Source of the DNA: LMUY01 sp965199165
GTDB lineage: Bacteria; Pseudomonadota; Alphaproteobacteria; Acetobacterales; Acetobacteraceae
DNA: 64,000 bases
Reading direction: 5' to 3'
Assembly (NCBI GenBank): GCA_965199165.1
Contig: OZ240681.1
Location: 2,170,001 to 2,234,000 of the forward strand
The notes under the pieces: model-generated
The model's input: the letters and a program-made list of their open reading frames with translations, nothing else
Database searches by the model: none
Told to the model about the DNA's origin: nothing
Shown: positions 16,531-26,100 of the stretch, piece after piece
Layout: each line of letters begins with the position of its first letter
How positions within the stretch are numbered: the stretch's first letter is position 1
Program-made: the position numbers and the translations under genes

Positions 16531-17427
16531 TCATCCGGGCGCGAGAGTGAAACTGCCTTCGAACATGGCTGCGCACCGGCCTCCGACATGCGCCTTGACC
16601 GCCGTGCCATCCCGCACGGACCGGGACAGCAGCGTGCTTGGCCGGCCCATGTCCTCGCCCTGGCGCACGCGCAGTCGCACGTCCTTGCGACCCAACTCGG
16701 CCAGGAGTGCGGTCAGCGCAGCCGTGGCGCTTCCGGTCGCCGGGTCCTCGACCAAGCGCCAGGTGAACATGCGCGCGTGCAGGTCGCAGCCAGCGTCGCC
16801 GTCGGCGCGGGTGTAGGCGTAGACCGCGCGGGCGCCGTCGAGCGGAAGCAGGGCATCGTAGGCCTGCCGGTCCGGTCGCGCCCGCCGCAACACTTCGCGC
16901 GACGCCACCTCCAGGACGAGGAAGGGAAGGCCCACGGACACCACCTGGGGCCGATGCGAGTCCGTGCGCACGTCCGCCGCGGCCAGGCCAAGACAAGCTG
17001 CCGCCTGTGCCGGGTCGACGAAGGAATGCCGCGAGAGCGCCTGGGGCGAGAGGAGGTCGGCTCCCACCACGACCCCGCCCTCGTGCATGAGGTCGACCGC
17101 AACGAGGCCGGCGGCTTCCTCGAACACGAACCGGTCGGGCGGCCGCTCGCCCGCCGCAACGCGCTGCCGGGCCAGCAGGAAGGCGGTGCCGACATTGGGG
17201 TGGCCGGCAAAGGGGACCTCCCGGTCGGGGGTGAAGATACGCACGCGCGCGGTGTGGGAGGGGTCGTCAGCGGGCAGCACGAACGTCGTCTCGACGTAGT
17301 TGAACTCCGCTGCGAGCGCCTGCATCTGCCCCGCCGTCAGACCCTCCGCATCGAGCACGACGGCGAGCGGGTTGCCGCTCAGCGGGTCCGTGGTGAAGAC
17401 GTCTGCGGTCGCGTAGCGGCGGTGCAT
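16531..17427 (-). CDS. PhzF-family isomerase/epimerase-like protein
   Basis: From ATG at 17427 (MHRRYATADVFTTDPLSGNP) this is 298 residues, the standard length of PhzF proteins. Hallmarks are F-T-x-x-P-L-S-G-N-P-L-A-V near the N-terminus, the catalytic Glu in FNYVETTFVLP, FTPDREVPFAGHPNVGTAF and DPATGSATAAL near the C-terminus. The fold is diaminopimelate-epimerase-like. PhzF itself isomerises a phenazine precursor, but most members, including this one with no phenazine genes nearby, have unknown substrates. The upstream frame to 17538 looks non-coding and was not used. Confidence 0.88.
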   Translation of the reverse strand: MHRRYATADVFTTDPLSGNPLAVVLDAEGLTAGQMQALAAEFNYVETTFVLPADDPSHTARVRIFTPDREVPFAGHPNVGTAFLLARQRVAAGERPPDRFVFEEAAGLVAVDLMHEGGVVVGADLLSPQALSRHSFVDPAQAAACLGLAAADVRTDSHRPQVVSVGLPFLVLEVASREVLRRARPDRQAYDALLPLDGARAVYAYTRADGDAGCDLHARMFTWRLVEDPATGSATAALTALLAELGRKDVRLRVRQGEDMGRPSTLLSRSVRDGTAVKAHVGGRCAAMFEGSFTLAPG

Positions 17428-17561
17428 CGGATGGTATCCTTCCCGACTGGGCCCGGAAGGCAGGTGGCCTGCCGGGCAGAGCATGGCTCCGCCTCCCCTG
17501 GGAAGGAGAAGCAGCCCGTAGATCTGGAACGATCGCATTCCGGCGGCAACTGCCAGCCGGG

Positions 17562-18254
17562 TCAGCGCTCCTGCGACCCGGACGAGTTCCCGGCCGGTTC
17601 CAGGCCCTTTTCCCGCATCAGGGCCGTCGCCGCCGCCACCGTCGCGATCATGCCGGACGCGCCCGGCGCCGCATCGCCGAACAAGGCAGCCGAGAACAAG
17701 CTGACCCCGCCAAGCTCGGGTGGCAGCCGCCCCAGCACATCCAGCCCGGGCACTGCCATCAGCTCGCTCATCTGTTGGACGGCAAGGTCGGCCTCCCCGC
17801 TCATCACCCGTTCCCCGGTCAGGCCCTGCGTGATGAAGCTTGCCCTGCGGTTCACCTCCTCCGCGATGCCCAGCCGCGCCAGCAGCCCGTTCATGAACAC
17901 GCCGCTCGCCCCGGTCCTGGACAGCGCCACCGACCGCGCGTCCCGCAGAGCCGCCGTCACCGCGGCGGGGGTGGCGATGTCGGGCCGCGCCGCCCCCTGC
18001 CGCACCGCGAGGCCGACATGCGACCGCGCCAGCGCAACGCGGCTGCCGCCGTCCAGCACGCCGGATGCGGCCAGCGCCCGCACGGCTTCGTCCGTCAGGA
18101 TCGCAACGTCTGCCCGTGCCCCGGCGACGATGCGGTCCACCAGGACGGTGGTGGGCGCGAGCGCGACGTCCAGGCCGGGCAGGGCGGGGCGCAGCGCGTC
18201 CAGCACGCTGGACAGGGCGAGCGTCGACAACACGCGGATCGGGGCCACACTCAC
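17562..18254 (-). CDS. ModA-like solute-binding protein without signal peptide
   Basis: Starting at GTG 18254, this encodes about 230 residues with the type-2 periplasmic-binding-protein fold of the molybdate/ModA group: PIRVLSTLALSSVLDALRPAL, then ADVAILTDEAVRAL, VALARSHVGLAVRQGAARPDI, SGVFMNGLLARLGI and DLAVQQMSELMAVPGLDVLG. No secretion signal is seen and no ABC permease or ATPase is adjacent. This matches a widespread group of orphan cytosolic ModA-like proteins of unknown ligand. An ATG at 18320 lies inside the CTAG-bounded element just upstream, so that element may have changed or supplied the 5' end. Confidence 0.7.
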   Translation of the reverse strand: MSVAPIRVLSTLALSSVLDALRPALPGLDVALAPTTVLVDRIVAGARADVAILTDEAVRALAASGVLDGGSRVALARSHVGLAVRQGAARPDIATPAAVTAALRDARSVALSRTGASGVFMNGLLARLGIAEEVNRRASFITQGLTGERVMSGEADLAVQQMSELMAVPGLDVLGRLPPELGGVSLFSAALFGDAAPGASGMIATVAAATALMREKGLEPAGNSSGSQER

Positions 18255-18265
18255 GGAGGCACGTC

Positions 18266-18374
18266 CTAGTGGTCCGATGCTGACGGGCGCTTCAGCCCGG
18301 CAGCTGGATCGGCCCACCAAATCAAGCTGGTGCTCTGACGCATGCTGAACCTTTTGATTGAGTCAGAGCACTAG
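18266..18374. mobile_element. 109-bp CTAG-bounded MITE-like element
   Basis: The segment begins CTAGTGGTCCGATGCTGACG and ends GTCAGAGCACTAG, so both ends read CTAGTG(g/c)TC(c/t)GA from outside in. At the right end, 18330-18339 and 18362-18371 form a perfect 10-bp stem (GTGCTCTGAC/GTCAGAGCAC) around a 22-base loop. CTAG ends resemble the 4-bp target duplication of IS5-group elements, so this may be a non-autonomous derivative (inference). The TAG stop of the downstream SDR gene is formed by the right CTAG. Confidence 0.55.
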
Positions 18375-19120
18375 CCGCCGTTGATCATGGCGAAAACCTT
18401 GTCGTGGTCGCCCCTGGCTTCCGCGCCGCGCTGCAGCTTCACGCGTTCGACGAGGATTTCCGGCGCCGTGCCGTTGGCGGCGAACAATGCCATGCTTTCC
18501 CGGACGTAGTCATCCAGCGGCATCGCGCGCGGGTTGTCGCGCTGCCCCGGTGTGAGGTCGGTCCCCACCAGCGGCGGCGCCAGCTCGATCACCTGCACGG
18601 CCGTGTTCCGCAGCAGGAAGCGGAGCGACTGGCTGTACGAGTGCATCGCCGCCTTCGTTGCGGAATAGGTCGGCGTGTCGGCGCGGGGCACGAAGGCCAG
18701 GCCGGACGTGACGTTGACCACCGTCGCCGCCGGTTGCCGGCGCAGATGCGGCAGGAGGGCTGCGGTGAGGCGGATCGGACCCAGCAAGTTGGTCGCCACC
18801 GTCGCCTCGGCGGTTGCCAGGTCGAACGGGTCGGCCAACGCATCCTCCACCTGCATGATGCCCGCGTTGTTGACCAGGACGTTGAGCGTCGGGTGATCCT
18901 GGCCGACACGGGCCGCGAACGCCGCGATGGACCCAGGGTCGGCCACGTCCAGCACGGCAGACCGCATCCCGGGATTGGCGGCGGTCACCTCCTGGAGCGG
19001 CCCGGCGCGGCGGCCGGCGACGATGACTTGGTTGCCGGCGGCGTGGAACGCCTCGGCCAGGCCGCGGCCGATCCCCGAGCCGCCGCCGGTGATGAGGATG
19101 GTATTGCCTGCCATGTCCAT
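18371..19120 (-). CDS. SDR-family oxidoreductase (DltE-like)
   Basis: This 249-residue short-chain dehydrogenase has the cofactor loop TGGGSGIGRGLAEAF, NNAGIMQVED, catalytic Ser in VVNVTSGLAFVP and Y-x-x-x-K in PTYSATKAAMHSY. The order and length match the DltE-like SDR group. It is divergent from the AraC regulator at 19265 with a 144-bp promoter region between, so the regulator probably controls it (inference). Its stop codon coincides with the CTAG at the end of the MITE-like element. Confidence 0.87.
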   Translation of the reverse strand: MDMAGNTILITGGGSGIGRGLAEAFHAAGNQVIVAGRRAGPLQEVTAANPGMRSAVLDVADPGSIAAFAARVGQDHPTLNVLVNNAGIMQVEDALADPFDLATAEATVATNLLGPIRLTAALLPHLRRQPAATVVNVTSGLAFVPRADTPTYSATKAAMHSYSQSLRFLLRNTAVQVIELAPPLVGTDLTPGQRDNPRAMPLDDYVRESMALFAANGTAPEILVERVKLQRGAEARGDHDKVFAMINGG

Positions 19121-19264
19121 GCTGCTCTCCTGTGCTCCGGCATGCGCGCCGGCCGATCCTGATCTTGGGCCGAGACGGCCAAGCGCTTTGCCCGATCCTC
19201 CGCATTGTTTGCCTGATCCTCCGAGGGAGCTGGCGCACCGGGCGGCGCGCGCTACGATGGAGCC

Positions 19265-20167
19265 ATGATGTCGGAGCTATCCCATCGTATTCGGCGCTAT
19301 GCCGATGCCCATGCGAACTCGGAGGGGGCGGCTGCGCTGCCGCTGCCGGGTGCCGGCGCCATGCGGGCCTATGCTCCGACGGGCATGACGAAGTCGATCT
19401 ACAAGCCGCTCGTCTGCCTTGTCCTGCAAGGGGCGAAGCAGGTGACGGTGGGCTCGGACACGCACGGGTTCGGCCCGGGGCAATGCGCCGTCATCAGCGC
19501 CCACGTGCCCGTCAGCAGCCGTGTCACGTGCGCGAGCCGGTCCGAGCCCTACCTCGCCCTGGCCATCGAACTGGACATGGCGGTGCTGCTGGACGTGGCG
19601 AGCCAGCTCGACGGCAGCCCGAGCCGAGGCGCCGCGACCGTTCGCGTGGACGACACGGAGGCGGCGGTTGCCGACTGCGCGCTGCGGCTGATGCGGCTGC
19701 TGGACCGGCCGGACAGCATTCCCGTGCTGCATGCCTCCATCCTGCGCGAGCTGCATTACTGGCTGCTGCAGAGCCCGGACCACGTTGCCATCCGCACCCT
19801 TGCGCGGCCGGATGCCATGGCCCATCGCGTCGCACGGGCCGTCTCCCAATTACGGGCTGAGTTCGACCGCAAGCTGCGGGTCGAGCAATTGGCCGCGACC
19901 GCCGGCATGAGCGCGTCCAGCTTCCATCATCATTTCCGCCTGCTCACGACGCTGTCGCCGATCCAGTTCCAGAAGCAGCTGCGGCTGATCGAAGCCCGGC
20001 GGCGGATCCTGGAGGGTCGGTTGCCGGCCAACCGGGCCGCCTTCGCGGTCGGCTACGAAAGCGTGTCCCAGTTTACGCGCGAGTATGTCCGCATGTTCGG
20101 GCTCCCGCCGGGGCGGGACAAGGGCGGGCACCGGGCGGCTTCGTCATCGGCGGAGCTGTCTGCCTGA
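19265..20167 (+). CDS. AraC-family transcriptional regulator (AraC_N type)
   Basis: This is a 300-residue protein. The N-terminal cupin-like AraC_N domain (SIYKPLVCLVLQGAKQVTVG, FGPGQCAVISAHVPVSSRV) spans about residues 20-170. The C-terminal two-helix-turn-helix domain at about 195-285 contains LRVEQLAATAGMSASSFHHHF, SPIQFQKQLRLIEARR and AFAVGYESVSQFTREYVRMFG. This subgroup often sits next to the SDR or oxidoreductase gene it activates, which is the arrangement here. A second ATG at 19268 is equally possible. Confidence 0.9.
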   Translation: MMSELSHRIRRYADAHANSEGAAALPLPGAGAMRAYAPTGMTKSIYKPLVCLVLQGAKQVTVGSDTHGFGPGQCAVISAHVPVSSRVTCASRSEPYLALAIELDMAVLLDVASQLDGSPSRGAATVRVDDTEAAVADCALRLMRLLDRPDSIPVLHASILRELHYWLLQSPDHVAIRTLARPDAMAHRVARAVSQLRAEFDRKLRVEQLAATAGMSASSFHHHFRLLTTLSPIQFQKQLRLIEARRRILEGRLPANRAAFAVGYESVSQFTREYVRMFGLPPGRDKGGHRAASSSAELSA

Positions 20168-20213
20168 CGGCGTTGCGTCGCAGGCCGAAGCCGGCTTCCG
20201 GTCGGCGGGTTCG

Positions 20214-20663
20214 CTACACGCTCACGTAGCGCGGCTGTTCCGCCCGCGGGTCGTCGTAGATGTTCACGTGGTCCAGGCGGTACGGAGGCGGCAGACGGAA
20301 CCACACGTGGAGCCAGGAACGGTGCCGCGTCGGACGCCCAAGCTCGCCGCCCCCGAGTTGCCGAGCGGACGCCGCGGCGCAGGATCCGGTGAGCAGGCTG
20401 CCGGGTGCGATGTCTCCCGATCGGCGGTCGCCATCTTTCGGCCGGTCGGATGCCGGCACGTGTTGCCCGGTGGAACGTATGTCGGCTAGGAAGCCGATGC
20501 GGCGCAACGCCAAGGCCCTGCCTATTGCACGGTCGGCGGGCGCGCTGTGGACCTCCGGCAGCAAGGTCAGTCCGAAATCGTCCTTCACCTCGGCGACCAA
20601 CGCCCCTTGACGACGACACGGTGCAGCGCCGCTGGGTTCCTGCGGTCTCCGGCGATGGCGCAC
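20214..20663 (-). CDS. Doubtful ORF or gene remnant
   Basis: This open frame of 149 codons lies in the otherwise empty 522-bp stretch between the AraC and Nudix-like genes. The middle (ALVAEVKDDFGLTLLPEVHS, then APADRAIGRALALRRIGF) and the last residues (YRLDHVNIYDDPRAEQPRYV) read like protein. The start and the part around residue 80 are Arg/Gly/Ser-rich and unlike neighbouring genes. I do not recognise a family. It may be a decayed gene rather than a working one; nothing else is visible in this stretch. Confidence 0.2.
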   Translation of the reverse strand: MRHRRRPQEPSGAAPCRRQGALVAEVKDDFGLTLLPEVHSAPADRAIGRALALRRIGFLADIRSTGQHVPASDRPKDGDRRSGDIAPGSLLTGSCAAASARQLGGGELGRPTRHRSWLHVWFRLPPPYRLDHVNIYDDPRAEQPRYVSV

Positions 20664-20689
20664 CGGAGCACCGTCGGGTCGGCGCGGCC

Positions 20690-21322
20690 ATGACGGCTGC
20701 CTCCAGCCCGGGGCTGACGGCGGATGAGCTGGCTCTGCTGGAGGGCCTCCTGGCCAAGCTCAGCGGGCCGGGCGCCGACCTACCGTATCCGCTGTTCCGG
20801 TTCATCACCGAAGTGGTGGCGACGGCCAACGTCGACCTCGTCGTCCTGGATGCGCAGAAGGGCGTGCTGCTTGCCTGGCGCGACGACCCCTTCGGCACGG
20901 GATGGCATGTGCCCGGCAGCATCATCCGGCACCGGGAGGAGATCGCGCATCGCATCCGCGCCTGCGCGGAGGACGAGTTCGGCTGCGAGCTGGCGGTTGC
21001 CGAGCGGCCGGTCGCGCTCATCCAGATTTTCGACGACCGAGGCCATTCCATCTCCCTCTGCTATCCCGCGACGCTGCAAGGCCAACCGTCCAAGCGCATC
21101 ATCGGCGAGTGCGACACGCCACGACCCGGCGAGCTCCGCTGGTTCAAGCAAGCCCCCGAACAGCTCTACCCCAGCCATCTGGTCTACCAGGACTTGTTGG
21201 AGGAACTGAGGTGCGGCCGGCTCGGCGCGGGCATCCAGCTGTTCACCCAGCATGTCGGCCGCCGCGACGCGGCGCAGGCGTCACCCGCTGGCGCCATCGG
21301 TTCGGACGCGCCCCTGACCTGA
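20690..21322 (+). CDS. Nudix-like hydrolase (GDP-mannose mannosyl hydrolase-like)
   Basis: This encodes 210 residues. The segment VDLVVLDAQKGVLLAWRDDP, then GTGWHVPGSIIRHREEIAHR, then ACAEDEFG, resembles Gmm-type Nudix proteins that act on GDP-sugars. The Nudix box is degenerate: the second glycine is replaced (G-S-I-I) and the usual R-E-x-x-E-E is changed to R-A-C-A-E-D-E-F. Catalysis is therefore uncertain and a sugar-nucleotide-binding role is possible. It precedes the beta-helix and glycosyltransferase genes, fitting a surface-glycan locus. ATG at 20690 was chosen because homology-like sequence begins soon after. Confidence 0.6.
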   Translation: MTAASSPGLTADELALLEGLLAKLSGPGADLPYPLFRFITEVVATANVDLVVLDAQKGVLLAWRDDPFGTGWHVPGSIIRHREEIAHRIRACAEDEFGCELAVAERPVALIQIFDDRGHSISLCYPATLQGQPSKRIIGECDTPRPGELRWFKQAPEQLYPSHLVYQDLLEELRCGRLGAGIQLFTQHVGRRDAAQASPAGAIGSDAPLT

Positions 21323-21675
21323 GCGTCGAGCCTGCTCCATCGGCAAGACGCGGAGGGTGCCGCGGCTACGCTCGGCTCGGCTGGACCTGGTGGCTTGCCA
21401 GAGCGCAACCACCGCGGTGCAGCCTGTCTCTGGCCGCCGGAGAGACGGGCGGTGAAGGCCGGTGTCGATCGTCAGCGGAGCGGACGCGCGGGCCGGATCG
21501 CTTTCGATCGCAGGGTGAATGTCCTGCCGGCCGGTCCACGCGTGGGCCCTATGAGCTGCGGACCCAAACGGCCGGATTGCAAGCTGAGGTACGACCGTAC
21601 GTCGGTAGACTTGCCAGTAAGGGGTTGCCGCGGCACAAGGCTGGGCGATGCCGGCCGGCAAAGGGGTAGACCTGC
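21323..21675. other. Intergenic stretch without recognisable gene
   Basis: There are about 350 bp between the Nudix-like and beta-helix genes. Short frames exist on both strands, but their translations are Arg/Gly/Ser-rich and end within neighbouring genes. A purine-rich GGGGTAGACC precedes the ATG at 21676. No repeat, hairpin or RNA gene was recognised. Confidence 0.4.
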
Positions 21676-23172
21676 ATGAAGAGGCGTTCCGCGATCGCGC
21701 TTCTTGGAACCGCCCTGTCGTCAGCGCACACCGCCGCAGCCGCCATACCCTCGCCTTCACCGGCCGACGCCTCGGCATTGGTGTTCGCCAACCGGAATGC
21801 GGCCGCTGCCGCGGAGATTCCAGCGTCCAGTCACACGCTGCGGGTGGAGGGGTTCCATGCCGCGGGGGATGGCGGTGCCGCCTGGTATCGCCGCAGCGCG
21901 GCGCCGCCGCCGCATCGGCTCGGCTTCCAGGATGCCGCAGGTGGCTGGTGGCAGCTTGATCCCAGGGATGGGTGGTGGACGGTGCGGCAATGCGGCGCGG
22001 TGGGCGACGGCGTCACCGACGACACGCTGGCGCTGCAGAGTGCCATCGACTTCTTCTTCCTGACCGGGACGGAGCGGCGGCGCCCGATCCTCCGTGTGCC
22101 AGCCGGCAACTACCGTCACCGCGGCCTGGCGATCGGGGACCTCTATGACCAGGGTGCGTTCAGCCGCGGCTTCCTGATCATGGAGGGCGATGGCACGGTC
22201 AACACGGTCTTGACCTGCACCTCGCCCGATGCCGCAGCGATCGGCATCAAGTCCGGCAGCGTCACGATCAGCAACCTCCGGCTGGCCTCGGACGGCGTGC
22301 ACCGCTCGAAGACGCAGGGCACCGGGCATGGCATCCAGGCCGACCTGACCGCAGGCGGCCGCAAGCCGGCGGCGGACAACATCACCCGGGTCACGCTGAA
22401 GGACCTCGTCATCGAGCGGCAGCCCGGCGACGGCATCAATGCCTGGCAGATCGAGCTGTGGAACGTCGAGGGCTGCCAGATCAGCAATTGCGGCGGCAAC
22501 GGCATCACCACCCGCGTGTCGTCCAGCACCGGCGGGGTGACCGTCGGGTGCCGCTTCGACTCCGTGCGCGCCTACCAATGCGGCGGCAGGGGGATCGACA
22601 GCGACCTGAACAACAGCACCTGGACGAACGTCGAAGCGCTGCAGAACGGCGCGGACGTGCAGTGGCGCGTCGGCGGCAGCCACAACGTCATCATCAACCC
22701 CGATATCGAGTCCAACCAGACCGGTGGCACCGCCAACATGGTCGGGCTGCGACTGTCGGGCCAGGGCAACGTCGTGCAGGGCGGCATCTTCTATGGCCAT
22801 CGCCAGGCGGCCATCCATGTGTTCGGCGGCTACAACACGGTCATCAACCCCAGCATCCAGAACCCCGACCAGGGGTATGGCGGTGTCGGCGTCCTGATCG
22901 CACCCGGCACGCTGGGCCAGGATATCCGGGTCATGGGCAGCGCCCATGCGGGTGTCGTGGCCCTGATCCAGCCGCGCCAGCCGGAGGCAAGCTGGCGCTA
23001 TCAATCCGCCGACCAGACGCAGTTCGGCGTGGTCCGACACTATCCCGGACCGAGCGTGGCGCCTCAGCTGCCCGGCGAGGTGTGCATGGAGTTCACCAGC
23101 GACACGGTGCTGACGGTCCGGGCCAAGGGAAAGGACGGCATCGTGCGCAGCGCCACGTTGCGCCTGGCCTGA
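21676..23172 (+). CDS. Secreted right-handed beta-helix (pectate-lyase-superfamily) protein
   Basis: This 498-residue protein has a signal peptide (MKRRSAIALLGTALSSAHTA followed by AAA). The segment TVRQCGAVGDGVTDDTLALQ at about residues 103-122 is the typical start of the Pectate_lyase_3 fold. Many short, stacked beta-coil repeats follow (VTISNLRL, VTLKDLVIER, LWNVEGCQISNCGGNGI, NVVQGGIFYGHRQAAIHVFGGYNTVINPSI). Such proteins cleave or bind polysaccharides outside the inner membrane. With the surrounding glycosyltransferases, a role in trimming an exopolysaccharide is likely (inference). It converges on the giant glycosyltransferase with only 7 bp between stops. Confidence 0.82.
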   Translation: MKRRSAIALLGTALSSAHTAAAAIPSPSPADASALVFANRNAAAAAEIPASSHTLRVEGFHAAGDGGAAWYRRSAAPPPHRLGFQDAAGGWWQLDPRDGWWTVRQCGAVGDGVTDDTLALQSAIDFFFLTGTERRRPILRVPAGNYRHRGLAIGDLYDQGAFSRGFLIMEGDGTVNTVLTCTSPDAAAIGIKSGSVTISNLRLASDGVHRSKTQGTGHGIQADLTAGGRKPAADNITRVTLKDLVIERQPGDGINAWQIELWNVEGCQISNCGGNGITTRVSSSTGGVTVGCRFDSVRAYQCGGRGIDSDLNNSTWTNVEALQNGADVQWRVGGSHNVIINPDIESNQTGGTANMVGLRLSGQGNVVQGGIFYGHRQAAIHVFGGYNTVINPSIQNPDQGYGGVGVLIAPGTLGQDIRVMGSAHAGVVALIQPRQPEASWRYQSADQTQFGVVRHYPGPSVAPQLPGEVCMEFTSDTVLTVRAKGKDGIVRSATLRLA

Positions 23173-23179
23173 CCGCCCG

Positions 23180-26100
23180 CTAGGCCGGTTCGCTCACCAG
23201 GAACACGGCGCGCGCATCCTCCAGGAGGAGGACGAGCTGGCGCCGGTTGCCGCTGGTCTCCTGGACGGCGGACGAGAACTCCAGCTTCACCGTGTTCTCG
23301 CCCTCGGCGAAGTCGAGGGGGAAATCGATGTCGGTGAATTCCCAAGCCTGGGGGAATTTCACGTCTTTGGCCGACCGTCCGTTCACGGAGACGCGCGCCA
23401 CCTGGTCCGCCAGATCACACCGGTAGCGGAAGCAGAGCGACACGCGGCCGCGATCTGACGACGTGAACTTCAGCGTGGTGCTGCGGTCGACCACCCAGCG
23501 AACCGGCCGCGGGATGCGCCAATGGGGGAACGGTCCTTCCGCCGCGCCGATGCCCCAGCAATCGTCCCAGACGATCCGGGCCTGTTTTGCGCCAGGTGCC
23601 GCATGGGACCGGGCGGGTAGGGATGGTGGCGCCGGGTTGCCCTTCGGAAGGGGAGGCGGCGCAACCGCCTCCGGCTTGGCTGCCGATGCGGCTCTGGTGG
23701 GGGCTGCCGCCTGCTTGGCCGCCGCAGGTGCCTTCCCGACGGGCGCCGCCGGCGCAACCTGCGCCGCCGCCGGCCGAAGGTTCGCAGGCGCGGGCTTCGG
23801 AGCGGAGGCGGCGGGCGTCATCGCCTGCTTGGCAGCGGCGGCGGCTGGTGCCGCGGCAGCGGGAGGTCCAGCGGGCGCCGTTGTCGCGGCTTGGCCAACC
23901 GGCGCCTTGCCGATGGCCGCCGGTTGGACGTCGGCAGGCGCGGATCCGGGGACGGGGGCCGCCTGTTTCGTGGCGACGGGCGCTTGCACCGAAGCGTCGG
24001 CCCAGCTGCCATCCACGACTTTCCCCAACGCATCCGCCACGCTGTCGGCGACCCGCTGCCGCTCGCAGGCAAGCAGGCTGGGATCGGAGAACAGCCCGGC
24101 CAGGTTCTGCTGCGTGGCACACCATGCGGTGGCCAGCTCCGAAGTGGGCTTGAGTTGCGCGACCATGCTGGCCGCCTCCGCCGCGGTCTTGCCGAACAGG
24201 TTCACGAAGCCGCCCTTCAGGATGCGATGGATCGCATGGTCCTTGGCGGCGTAATACAGCGGCAGACCCTGCACGCAGAACGCGTCGAACATCTTCTCGG
24301 TGACGTAGTGCGTCTGATGCGTGTTCTCGAGCGCCGACACGACGAAGGCCTGGCGGTCCAGCGCCGTGAGCTTGTCCAGGTGCCAATCCGCCAGCGCCTG
24401 GCGCTTGACCCGCTCGGACCATCCCTGGCCCACCCGGACCGTCCCCGCCAGGCCGACCGCGGCCGCAACCTCGGACCGGTAGATGCTCAGGCCGATGGCC
24501 GACGCCTCGGGGAGTTTCTTGGCATATCGCGGGTCAGTCCGCTTCTCGCAATAGAACGCAGCCGGAACGGGCACGGTGCGCCAATGCTGGAGGATTTCGT
24601 CCGGTGTGAGCTTCGCGTTGCGCGAGATGTAGTAGTTGTAGCGTGCGGCGTATGTATCCTGGGTGGTCAGGAAATAGGGAATGTCGCGGAACTTGAATAT
24701 GTCGGAGGTGAAGTGGTTGAGTGCCGCATAGTCCAGCGACACGCCTTTTTCCTGGATCCTGACCATCTTGTCCTGGAACCCCACGGCCCAGATGGTATCC
24801 CACAGCGGCTCTTCGGAGATGACGGCGAACTTCACCGCCGGGCGCTTCGCCTTGATGCGGCCCAGCTCCTCGATGTTCTCGCGGAAGTCGATGTCGAAGC
24901 CGGACAGGATGATGTCGGCCTGCTCCAGGTCGCGGACGACGTCGACATGGTTGCGGAAGAATGGCCGGTAGGCGTTGTAGCTCAGCGGCGTGCGATGGGC
25001 ATGGCGGCCGATGAACCCGACCTTCAGCCGGCGCTTCGGCTCGCCCTTCGGCTTGTCGTCGTTGCGTCCGGCGAGTGCGGCGCTGGCGTGGGCGAACATG
25101 TCCACGCGCAGGTCGTTGATGAAGTTGCTCGGGCCATACAACGACCAGAGTTGGCGCAGCCCCTGGCGCTTGGCGGCAAGCTGCGCCGGGTCCTTGGCGA
25201 TCGCCTCCAGCTCGTCGGGCAGGGCGCGGATCGCCTCCATGTCTTCGGCACAGAACACCACGGCCTGCTTCCACAAGGCCGGGTCGCCCGGTGGGGCGTA
25301 GGTGTCGGCGAGGATCACCGGGATGGACCCGGCGCCGATGGCTTCCCACAGGCGGATCGAGTTCGGGCCGGAGCCGGACGGACAGAGCGCGAACGTGGAA
25401 TCGCAGAGCAGGGCGCGGAATTCCGCGCTCGCGTCCTTGTTGACCAGGTTGTCGATGGAGGCCTCGGTCTTGCGGACCTGGTGGTCGTAGACGATCCGGT
25501 CGTAATGCCAGTCGGACCGGCCGATCACCACCCCGCGTGGGTCATTCGACAGCTCGTCGATGATGATCGACCTCGCCTGCGACAGGTACCAGGTGTTCGC
25601 GGCGGCCCCGACGAAGGTGTAGAGAAGCGGACGCCTTTCGTCATTGGTGAACGCGACCGCATCGGGCACCTGTACCGGGAACAGGGGGAACGGGTGCAGG
25701 GTGATGGCGCGCAGCCCGGGCCAGATCTTGTTGCCCTTGGTGGCGTGGCTCCAGTAGATGTCGGTCACGCCGGCGATCTCGAACAACTCCCGATACGCCA
25801 TCATCCGCACGTGCTGGCACACGGTCATCACGCGCGTGGCCGGGCGCCGGCGGGCTGCCGCGTCTTTCAGCGCCTTCATCAGCCGGCTCGTGTCGACGCG
25901 GTTGTGGATGTGGTCGATCAGCGTCGCCCAGGGGAAGCTGAAATAGACGGTGTCGCTGGTGGCCGGGAACGACGCCCACACTTCCTCCGCCGCGCGCCGC
26001 TCGGTGACCGCGGGGAACTGCCAGTCCCCCTCGTGCCGCGGGCCGATGCGCCGCTCGAGCCAGGTCGCGGCGTCCGCGCATAGGTCTTCCACACGGAAGC

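Noticed and set aside
18330..18371. Hairpin after the SDR stop as a plain intrinsic terminator
   Set aside because: No T-run follows, the loop is 22 bases, and the stem is one end of a larger CTAG-bounded element with matching opposite end.
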